Of a stretch of 64,000 bases of DNA, positions 1 to 8,823 are shown piece by piece (the stretch's first letter is position 1; every line of letters begins with the position of its first letter). The DNA is taken from NCBI RefSeq assembly GCF_051020975.1, contig NW_027478169.1:8184001-8248000 (forward strand). Direction: 5' to 3'. A program made the position numbers and the translations under genes. This stretch comes from Osmia lignaria lignaria (taxonomy: Eukaryota; Arthropoda; Insecta; Hymenoptera; Megachilidae). Below the pieces are notes generated by a model. That model was given only the letters and a program-made list of their open reading frames with translations, was not told the DNA's origin and ran no database searches.

Positions 1-128
1 CGTCAGGCCCCTTCCCTTGAGATATATCTGCAAATATCTCGGAAACGAAGCGAGCTATGGCAAAATGTTAAGAGACCGTTTTTGTAGAGAATTAAGTTTC
101 CTACTTTTTATGTTCTATGATATTTTTT
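1..128 (+). repeat. Partial satellite monomer at left edge
   Basis: This is the last 128 bp of a monomer cut by the window boundary. It carries the GAGATATATCTGC variant and a GAGACCGTTTTTG tail, the combination that also precedes the GATCAGACGCG fronts at 4316, 4960 and 5282. The nearest relatives of this edge are therefore the monomers of region I around 4-5.5 kb. Confidence 0.9.
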
Positions 129-213
129 GATCAGACGCGTAGTTCTCGAGATATATCAAGATATTTAAAAGTTCCGAAGCCGCACCAACATAATAGAGAT
201 ACAGAAACACCGT

Positions 214-240
214 GGCCCCTTTCTTTGAGATAACTCTGCA
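214..240 (+). repeat. Internal direct repeat, arm 1
   Basis: These 27 bases start GGCCCCTTTCTTTGAGATAA and end CTCTGCA. They match the 27 bases at 328-354 at 24 positions by eye, 114 bp downstream and in the same orientation. The pair is present in every monomer at this spacing. It suggests the 322-bp unit was assembled from a shorter, partly duplicated ancestor. Confidence 0.85.
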
Positions 241-280
241 CTATTGCGAGCTGGAAATGCCACTTCCAGTTTAGCTGTGC

Positions 281-306
281 AGAAGAAGAACAACAAGAAG
301 AAGAAA
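281..306 (+). repeat. GAA/CAA triplet-like tract inside monomer
   Basis: A 26-base T-free run built of GAA and CAA triplets, present in every monomer. It varies as GAGGAAG (S type), GAAGGAG (P type), CAAGGAG (Q type), AAGCAAAAAT (U and W types) and AACATCAAG (V, AA, BB). It never changes length, which is unusual for a triplet-like tract and argues against replication slippage here. Confidence 0.8.
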
Positions 307-327
307 TATCTCGAAATATGTCCGTTA

Positions 328-354
328 GGCCCCTTCCCTTGAGATAAATCTGCA
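328..354 (+). repeat. Internal direct repeat, arm 2
   Basis: Second arm of the internal repeat, starting GGCCCCTTCCCTTGAGATAA and ending ATCTGCA. It differs from arm 1 by two T-to-C changes in the pyrimidine run and one C-to-A change after GAGATAA. In S-type monomers this arm is altered to GGCCAGTTCCTTTGAGCTGA, so the two arms have diverged independently in one subfamily. Confidence 0.85.
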
Positions 355-478
355 AATATCTCGGAAACGAAGCGAGCTATGGCAAAATGTTAAGAGACCT
401 TTTTTGTAGAGAATTAAGTTTCCTACTTTTTATGTTCTATGATATTTTTTGATCAGAAGCGTAGTTTTCGAGATATAT

Positions 479-685
479 CGAGATATTTAAAAGTTCCGAA
501 GCCGCACCAACATAATAAAGATACAGAAACACCGTGGCCCCTTTCTTTGAGATAACTCTGCACTAGTGCGAGCCGCAAATGCCACTTCCAGCTTAGCTGT
601 GCAGAAGAAGAACAACAAGAAGAAGAAATATCTCGAAATATGTCCGTCAGGCCCCTTCCCTTGAGATAAATATGCAAATATCTCG
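479..685. repeat. Dispersed inverted/direct copies of AAATATCTCG
   Basis: In this monomer CGAGATATTT at 479-488 is the exact reverse complement of AAATATCTCG at 626-635 and again at 676-685. The same core GAGATA also appears directly in CTTTGAGATAACTC and CCTTGAGATAAATC. One 322-bp unit thus carries about five to six copies of a GAGATAWWT-like core on both strands. In the majority front type the first copy is CAAGATATTT, which weakens the inverted pairing by one base. Confidence 0.75.
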
Positions 686-1047
686 GAAACGAAGCGAGGT
701 ATGGCAAAATGTTAAGAGACCTTTTTTGTAGAGAATTAAGTTTCCTACTTTTTATGTTCTATGATATTTTTTGATCAGATGCGTAGTTCTCGAGATATAT
801 CAAGATATTTAAAAGTTCCGAAGCCGCACCAACATAATAGGGATACAGAAACACCGTGGCCCCTTTCTTTGAGATAACTCTGCACTAGTGCGAGCCGCAA
901 ATGCCACTTCCAGCTTAGCTGTGCAGAAGAAGAACAACAAGAAGAAGAAATATCTCGAAATATGTCCGTCAGACCCCTTCCCTTGAGATGAATCTGCAAA
1001 TATCTCGGAAACGAAGCGAGCTATGGCAAAATGTTGAGAGACCTTTT

Positions 1048-1072
1048 TTGTAGAGAATAATATTTCCTACAA
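1048..1072. other. Short inverted repeat in monomer tail (TTGTAG / CTACAA)
   Basis: TTGTAG at 1048-1053 pairs with CTACAA at 1067-1072 across a 13-base spacer. The six-base stem exists only in monomers whose tail reads CCTACAATTTA. In tails reading CCTACTTTTTA only four bases can pair. The stem is short, so it could be a remnant or could have no function. Confidence 0.5.
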
Positions 1073-2060
1073 TTTACGTTCTATGATATTTTTTGATCAG
1101 AAGCGTAGTTTTCGAGATATATCGAGATATTTAAAAGTTCCGAAGCCGCACCAACATAATAGAGATACAGAAACACCGTGGCCCCTTTCTTTGAGATAAC
1201 TCTGCACTATTGCGACCTGCAAATGCCACTTCCAGCTCAGCTGTGCAGAAGAAGAACAACAAGAAGAAGAAATATCTCGAAATATGTCCGTCAGGCCCCT
1301 TCCCTTGAGATAAATCTGCAAATATCTCGGAAACGAAGCGAGCTATGGCAAAATGTTAAGAGACCTTTTTTGTAGAGAATTAAGTTTCCTACTTTTTATG
1401 TTCTATGATATTTTTTGATCAGATGCGTAGTTCTCGAGATATATCAAGATATTTAAAAGTTCCGAAGCCGCACCAACATAATAGAGATACAGAAACACCG
1501 TGGCCCCTTTCTTTGAGATAACTCTGCACTATTGCGAGCTGGAAATGCCACTTCCAGTTTAGCTGTGCAGAAGAAGAACAACAAGAAGAAGAAATATCTC
1601 GAAATATGTCCGTTAGGCCCCTTCCCTTGAGATAAATCTGCAAATATCTCGGAAACGAAGCGAGCTATGGCAAAATGTTAAGAGACATTTTTTGTAGAGA
1701 ATTATGTTTCCTACAATTTATGTTCTATGATATTTTTTGATCAGAAGCGTAGTTTTCGAGATATATCGAGATATTTAAAAGTTCCGAAGCCGCACCAACA
1801 TAATAGGGATACAGAAACACCGTGGCCCCTTTCTTTGAGATAACTCTGCACTATTGCGAGCTGGAAATGCCACTTCCAGTTTAGCTGTGCAGAAGAAGAA
1901 CAACAAGAAGAAGAAATATCTCGAAATATGTCCGTTAGGCCCCTTCCCTTGAGATAAATCTGCAAATATCTCGGAAACGAAGCGAGCTATGGCAAAATGT
2001 TAAGAGACATTTTTTGTAGAGAATTATGTTTCCTACAATTTATGTTCTATGATATTTTTT

Positions 2061-4315
2061 GATCAGAAGCGTAGTTTTCGAGATATATCGAGATATTTAA
2101 AAGTTCCGAAGCCGCACCAACATAATAGGGATACAGAAACACCGTGGCCCCTTTCTTTGAGATAACTCTGCACTAGTGCGAGCCGCAAATGCCACTTCCA
2201 GCTTAGCTGTGCAGAAGAAGAACAACAAGAAGAAGAAATATCTCGAAATATGTCCGTCAGGCCCCTCCCCTTGAGATAAATCTGCAAATATCTCGGAAAC
2301 GAAGCGAGCTATGGCAAAATGTTAAGAGACCTTTTTTGTAGAGAATTAGGTTTCGTAATTTTTATGTTCTATGATATTTTTTGATCAGATGCGTAGTTCT
2401 CGAGATATATCAAGATATTTAAAAGTTCCGAAGCCGCACCAACATAATAGAGATACAGAAACACCGTGGCCCCTTTCTTTGAGATAACTCTGCACTATTG
2501 CGAGCTGTAAATGCCACTTCCAGCTTAGCTGTGCAGAAGAAGAACAACAAGAAGAAGAAATATCTCGAAATATGTCCGTCAGGCCCCTTCCCTTGAGATA
2601 TATCTGCAAATATCTCGGAAACGAAGCGAGCTATGGCAAAATGTTAAGAGACCGTTTTTGTAGAGAATTAAGTTTCCTACTTTTTATGTTCTATTATATT
2701 TTTTGATCAGATGCGTAGTTCTCGAGATATATCAAGATATTTAAAAGTTCCGAAGCCGCACCAACATAATAGGGATACAGAAACACCGTGGCCCCTTTCT
2801 TTGAGATAACTCTGCACTAGTGCGAGCCGCAAATGCCACTTCCAGCTTAGCTGTGCAGAAGAAGAACAACAAGAAGAAGAAATATCTCGAAATATGTCCG
2901 TCAGGCCACTTCCCTTGAGATAAATCTGCAAATATCTCGGAAACGAAGCGAGCTATGGCAAAATGTTAAGAGACGTTTTTTGTAGAGAATTATATTTCCT
3001 ACAATTTATGTTCTATGATATTTTTTGATCAGAAGCGTAGTTCTCGAGATAGATCAAGATACTTAAAAGTTCCGAAGCCGCACCAAGCATAATAGAGATA
3101 CAGAAACACCGTGGCCCCTCTCTTTGAGATAACTCTGCACTATTGCGAGCTGCAAATGCCACTTCCAGCTTAGCTGTGCAGAAGAAGAACAACAAGAAGA
3201 AGAAATATCTCGAAATATGTCCGTCAGGCCCCTTCCCTTGAGATAAATCTGCAAATATCTCGGAAACGAAGCGAGCTATGGCAAAATGTTAAGAGACCTT
3301 TTTTGTAGAGAATTAAGTTTCCTACTTTTTATGTTCTATGATATTTTTTCATCAGATGCGTAGTTCTCGAGATATATCAAGATATTTAAAAGTTCCGAAG
3401 CCGCACCAACATAATAGAGATACAGAAACACCGTGGCCCCTTTCTTTGAGATAACTCTGCACTATTGCGAGCTGGAACTGCCACTTCCAGTTTAGCTGTG
3501 CAGAAGAAGAACAACAAGAAGAAGAAATATCTCGAAATATGTCCGTTAGGCCCCTTCCCTTGAGATAAATCTGCAAATATCTCGGAAACGAAGCGAGCTA
3601 TGGCAAAATGTTAAGAGACGTTTTTTGTAGAGAATTATGTTTCCTACAATTTATGTTCTATGATATTTTTTGATCAGAAGCGTAGTTTTCGAGATATATC
3701 GAGATATTTAAAAGTTCCGAAGCCGCACCAACATAATAGGGATACAGAAACACCGTGGCCCCTTTCTTTGAGATAACTCTGCACTAGTGCGAGCCGCAAA
3801 TGCCACTTCCAGCTTAGCTGTGCAGAAGAAGAACAACAAGAAGAAGAAATATCTCGAAATATGTCCGTCAGGCCCCTCCCCTTGAGATAAATCTGCAAAT
3901 ATCTCGGAAACGAAGCGAGCTATGGCAAAATGTTAAGAGACCTTTTTTGTAGAGAATTAAGTTTCCTACTTTTTATGTTCTATGATATTTTTTGATCAGA
4001 TGCGTAGTTCTCGAGATATATCAAGATATTTAAAAGTTCCGAAGCCGCACCAACATAATAGAGATACCGAAACACCGTGGCCCCTTTCTTTGAGATAACT
4101 CTGCACTATTGCGAGCTGTAAATGCCACTTCCAGCTTAGCTGTGCAGAAGAAGAACAACAAGAAGAGGAAATATCTCGAAATATGTCCGTCAGGCCCCTT
4201 CCCTTGAGATATATCTGCAAATATCTCGGAAACGAAGCGAGCTATGGCAAAATGTTAAGAGACCGTTTTTGTAGAGAATTAAGTTTCCTACTTTTTATGT
4301 TCTATGATATTTTTT
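2061..4315 (+). repeat. Five-monomer-offset similarity in region I
   Basis: The monomers at 2061 and 3672 both carry CAGGCCCCTCCCCTTG, not seen elsewhere in the window, together with GGGATAC and ACTAGTGCGAGCCGC. The monomers after them (2383 and 3994) share the GCTGTAAATG middle and the GAGATATATC/GACCGTTTTTG rear. The offset is 1,611 bp, which is five monomers plus the one-base insertion at 3087. Similarity fades on either side, so this looks like an older or partly overwritten higher-order unit. Confidence 0.65.
3027..3349 (+). repeat. 323-bp monomer with 1-bp insertion
   Basis: This monomer reads CACCAAGCATAATAG where others read CACCAACATAATAG, an extra G at about 3087. It shifts the GATC phase by one for the next 144 monomers. 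It also carries GAGATAGATCAAGATAC in the front. The insertion was not amplified to other monomers, so it is private and probably recent. Confidence 0.9.
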
Positions 4316-7213
4316 GATCAGACGCGTAGTTCTCGAGATATATCAAGATATTTAAAAGTTCCGAAGCCGCACCAACATAATAGAGATACCGAAACACCGT
4401 GGCCCCTTTCTTTGAGATAACTCTGCACTATTGCGAGCTGTAAATGCCACTTCCAGCTTAGCTGTGCAGAAGAAGAACAACAAGAAGAAGAAATATCTCG
4501 AAATATGTCCGTCAGGCCCCTTCCCTTGAGATATATCTGCAAATATCTCGGAAACGAAGCGAGCTATGGCAAAATGTTAACAGACCGTTTTTGTAGAGAA
4601 TTAAGTTTCCTACTTTTTATGTTCTATGATATTTTTTGATCAGGCGCGTAGTTCTCGAGATATATCAAGATATTTAAAAGTTCCGAAGCCGCACCAACAT
4701 AATAGAGATACCGAAACACCGTGGCCCCTTTCTTTCAGATAACTCTGCACTATTGCGAGCTGGAAATGCCACTTCCAGCTTAGCTGTGCAGAAGAAGAAC
4801 AACAAGAAGAAGAAATATCTCGAAATATGTCCGTCAGGCCCCTTCCCTTGAGATATATCTGCAAATATCTCGGAAACGAAGCGAGCTATGGTAAAATGTT
4901 AAGAGACCGTTTTTGTAGAGAATTAAGTTTCCTACTTTTTATGTTCTATGATATTTTTTGATCAGACGCGTAGTTCTCGAGATATATCAAGATATTTAAA
5001 AGTTCCGAAGCCGCACCAACATAATAGAGATACCGAAACACCGTGGCCCCTTTCTTTGAGATAACTCTGCACTATTGCGAGCTGTAAATGCCACTTCCAG
5101 CTTAGCTGTGCAGAAGAAGAACAACAAGAAGAAGAAATATCTCGAAATATGTCCGTCAGGCCCCTTCCCTTGAGATATATCTGCAAATATCTCGGAAACG
5201 AAGCGAGCTATGGCAAAATGTTAAGAGACCGTTTTTGTAGAGAATTAAGTTTCCTACTTTTTATGTTCTATGATATTTTTTGATCAGACGCGTAGTTCTC
5301 GAGATATATCAAGATATTTAAAAGTTCCGAAGCCGCACCAACATAATAGAGATACAGAAACACCGTGGCCCCTTTCTTTGAGATAACTCTGCACTATTGC
5401 GAGCTGGAAATGCCACTTCCAGTTTAGCTGTGCAGAAGAAGAACAACAAGAAGAAGAAATATCTCGAAATATGTCCGTTAGGCCCCTTCCCTTGAGATAA
5501 ATCTGCAAATATCTCGGAAACGAAGCGAGCTATGGCAAAATGTTAAGAGACCTTTTTTGTAGAGAATTAAGTTTCCTACTTTTTATGTTCTATGATATTT
5601 TTTGATCAGAAGCGTAGTTTTCGAGATATATCGAGATATTTAAAAGTTCCGAAGCCGCACCAACATAATAGAGATACAGAAACACCGTGGCCCCTTTCTT
5701 TGAGATAACTCTGCACTAGTGCGAGCCGCGAATGCCACTTCCAGCTTAGCTGTGCAGAAGAAGAACAACAAGAAGAAGAAATATCTCGAAATATGTCCGT
5801 CAGGCCCCTTCCCTTGAGATATATCTGCAAATATCTCGGAAACGAAGCGAGCTATGGTAAAATGTTAAGAGACCGTTTTTGTAGAGAATTAAGTTTCCTA
5901 CTTTTTATGTTCTATGATATTCTTTGATCAGACGCGTAGTTCTCGAGATATATCAAGATATTTAAAAGTTCCGAAGCCGCACCAACATAATAGAGATACC
6001 GAAACACCGTGGCCCCTTTCTTTGAGATAACTCTGCACTAGTGCGAGCCGCGAATGCCACTTCCAGCTTAGCTGTGCAGAAAAAGAACAACAAGAAGAAG
6101 AAATATCTCGAAATATGTCCGTCAGGCCCCTTCCCTTGAGATAAATCTGCAAATATCTCGGAAACGAAGCGAGCTATGGCAAAATGTTAAGAGACCTTTT
6201 TTGTAGAGAATTAGGTTTCCTACTTTTTATCTTCTATGATATTTTTTGATCAGATGCGTAGTTCTCGAGATATATCAAGATATTTAAAAGTTCCGAAGCC
6301 GCACCAACATAATAGAGATACAGAAACACCGTGGCCCCTTTCTTTGAGATAACTCTGCACTATTGCGAGCTGCAAATGCCACTTCCAGCTTAGCTGTGCA
6401 GAAGAAGAACAACAAGAAGAAGAAATATCGCGAAATATGTCCGTCAGGCCCCTTCCCTTGAGATAAATCTGCAAATATCTCGGAAACGAAGAGAGCTATG
6501 GCAAAATGTTAAGAGACCTTTTTTGTAGAGAATTACGTTTCCTACAATTTAGGTTCTATGATATTTTTTGATCAGAAGCGTAGTTTTCGAGATATATCGA
6601 GATATTTAAAAGTTCCGAAGCCGCACCAACATAATAGGGATACAGAAACACCGTGGCCCCTTTCTTTGAGATAACTCTGCACTAGTGCGAGCCGCAAATG
6701 CCACTTCCAGCTTAGCTGTGCAGAAGAAGAACAACAAGAAGAAGAAATATCTCGAAATATGTCCGTCAGGCCCCTTCCCTTGAGATAAATCTGCAAATAT
6801 CTCGGAAACGAAGCGAGCTATGGCAAAATGTTAAGAGACCTTTTTTGTAGAGAATTAAGTTTCCTACTTTTTATCTTCTATGATATTTTTTGATCAGATG
6901 CGGAGTTCTCGAGATATATCAAGATATTTAAAAGTTCCGAAGCCGCACCAACATAATAGAGATACAGAAACACCGTGGCCCCTCTCTTTGAGATAACTCT
7001 GCACTATTGCGAGCTGGAAATGCCACTTCCAGTTTAGCTGTGCAGAAGAAGAACAACAAGAAGAAGAAATATCTCGAAATATGTCCGTTAGGCCCCTTCC
7101 CTTGAGATAAATCTGCAAATATCTCGGAAACGAAGCGAGCTATGGCAAAATGTTAAGAGACCTTTTTTGTAGAGAATTAAGTTTCCCACTTTTTACGTTC
7201 TATGATATTTTTT

Positions 7214-8501
7214 GATCAGATGCGTAGTTCTCGAGATATATCAAGATATTTAAAAGTTCCGAAGCCGCACCAACATAATAGAGATACAGAAACACCGTGG
7301 CCCCTTTCTTTGAGATAACTCTGCACTATTGCGAGCTGTAAATGCCACTTCCAGTTTAGCTGTGCAGAAGAAGAACAACAAGAAGAAGAAATATCTCGAA
7401 ATATGTCCGTCAGGCCCCTTCCCTTGAGATAAATCTGCAAATATCTCGGAAACGAAGCGAGCTATGGCAAAATGTTAAGAGACCTTTTTTGTAGAGAATT
7501 AAGTTTCCCACTTTTTATGTTCTATGATATTTTTTGATCAGATGCGTAGTTCTCGAGATATATCAAGATATTTAAAAGTTCCGAAGCCGCACCTACATAA
7601 TAGAGATACAGAAACACCGTGGCCCCTTTCTTTGAGATAACTCTGCACTATTGCGAGCTGTAAATGCCACTTCCAGTTTAGCTGTGCAGAAGAAGAACAA
7701 CAAGAAGAAGAAATATCTCGAAATATGTCCGTCAGGCCCCTTCCCTTGAGATGTATCTGCAAATATCTCGGAAACGAAGCGAGCTATGGCAAAATGTTCA
7801 GAGACCTTTTTTGTAGAGAATTAAGTTTCCTACTTTTTATGTTCTATGATATTTTTTGATCAGATGCGTAGTTCTCGAGATATATCAAGATATTTAAAAG
7901 TTCCGAAGTCGCACCAACATAATAGAGATACAGAAACACCGTGGCCCCTTTCTTTGAGATAACTCTGCACTACTGCGAGCTGCAAATGCCACTTCCAGCT
8001 TAGCTGTGCAGAAGAAGAACAACAAGAAGAAGAAATATCTCGAAATATGTCCGTCAGGCCCCTTCCCTTGAGATATATCTGCAAATATCTCGGAAACGAA
8101 GCGAGCTATGGCAAAATGTTAAGAGACCTTTTTTGTAGAGAATTAAGTTTCCTACTTTTTATGTTCTATGATATTTTTTGATCGGATGCGTAGTTCTCGA
8201 GATATATCAAGATATTTAAAAGTTCCGAAGCCGCACCAACATAATAGAGATACAGAAACACCGTGGCCCCTTTCTTTGAGATAACTCTGCACTATTGCGC
8301 GCTGCAAATGCCACTTCCAGCTTAGCTGTGCAGAAGAAGAACAACAAGAAGAAGAAATATCTCGAAATATGTCCGTCAGACCCCTTCCCTTGAGATAAAT
8401 CTGCAAATATCTCGGAAACGAAGCGAGCTATGGCAAAATGTTAAGAGACCTTTTTTGTAGAGAATTAAGTTTCCTACTTTTTATGTTCTATGATATTTTT
8501 T
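7214..8501 (+). repeat. D-E-F-G cassette (first of ten)
   Basis: A four-monomer block that always keeps its order. D is preceded by CCCACTTTTTACG and has GCTGTAAATG. E has CACCTACATAAT, GAGATGTATC and TGTTCAGAGACC. F has GAAGTCGCACC and CTACTGCG. G has GATCGGATG, GCGCGCTGC and CAGACCCC. The block recurs with D starting at 7214, 9146, 13010, 16230, 18484, 20416, 24280, 33618 (D and E fused into one monomer), 35228 and 38126. The G of the 16230 copy is a G/K hybrid. Confidence 0.88.
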
Positions 8502-8823
8502 GATCAGATGCGTAGTTCTCGAGATATATCGAGATATTTAAAAGTTCCGAAGCCGCACCAACATAATAGGGATACAGAAACACCGTGGCCCCTTTCTTTG
8601 AGATAACTCTGCACTAGTGCGAGCCGCAAATGCCACTTCCAGCTTAGCTGTGCAGAAGAAGAACAACAAGAAGAAGAAATATCTCGAAATATGTCCGTCA
8701 GGCCCCTTCCCTTGAGATAAATCTGCAAATATCTCGGAAACGAAGCGAGCTATGGCAAAATGTTAAGAGACCTTTTTTGTAGAGAATTAAGTTTCCTACT
8801 TTTTATCTTCTATGATATTTTTT
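8502..8823 (+). repeat. Hybrid monomer H (I front, B rear)
   Basis: The front reads GATGCGTAGTTCTCGAG followed by ATATATCGAG, as in I (10434). From GGGATAC onward it reads like B, with ACTAGTGCGAGCCGC. The switch lies between the second CGAG and the GGGATAC site. Identical hybrids occur at 19772 and 34584, so this exchange happened before the macro-unit was multiplied. Confidence 0.8.

Larger units (their letters stand above)
129..450 (+). repeat. Representative complete satellite monomer (first full copy)
   Basis: First complete 322-bp monomer, used here as a map. The front (129-170) holds the GATC phase mark, an XhoI-like CTCGAG at 145-150 and the palindrome GATATATC at 150-157. The middle (171-280) holds GCCGCACCAACAT, ACACCGTGGCCCC, the first GAGATAA block (226-232) and the multi-allelic site after GAGCTG (253). 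A T-free GAA/CAA tract spans 281-306. The rear holds ATATCTCG twice (306-313 and 356-363), the second GAGATAA block (341-347), and the conserved GAGCTATGGCAAAATG. The tail is TTTGTAGAGAATTAAG followed by T-rich sequence. 322 is not divisible by three, so no reading frame continues from one monomer into the next. Confidence 0.93.
129..6247 (+). repeat. Region I: mixed satellite monomers with weak higher-order structure
   Basis: Nineteen monomers that alternate between several front, middle and rear variants without the strict order seen after 6248. Fronts are GATCAGAAGCG...TTTTCGAG, GATCAGATGCG...TTCTCGAG or GATCAGACGCG. Middles are GCTGGAAATG, GCTGTAAATG, GCTGCAAATG or GCCGCAAATG. Local similarity exists at an offset of five monomers (next entry). 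A run of monomers starting at 3994, 4316, 4638, 4960 and 5926 shares GATACCGAAACACC. No gene-like sequence is present. Confidence 0.85.

Noticed and set aside
281..306. Expandable GAA microsatellite
   Set aside because: The tract is interrupted by CAA triplets and keeps the same length in all monomers, with only substitutions seen.
131..355. Minus-strand 74-codon open frame repeated in most monomers, as a conserved small protein family
   Set aside because: It starts at TTG rather than ATG, has no continuity between monomers, carries nonsense and frameshift variants that were copied along, and its conservation is explained by satellite homogenisation.
353..385. CENP-B box-like sequence on the minus strand (CTTCGTTTCCGAG)
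   Set aside because: Only the TTCGTT half resembles the box. The required A and CGGG of the second half are absent.
3340..3360. Hammerhead ribozyme core (CTGATGA on the minus strand)
   Set aside because: The heptamer arises only in one monomer through a G-to-C change in the GATC phase mark, and no matching GAAA core and stems were found. It is not a satellite-wide ribozyme.
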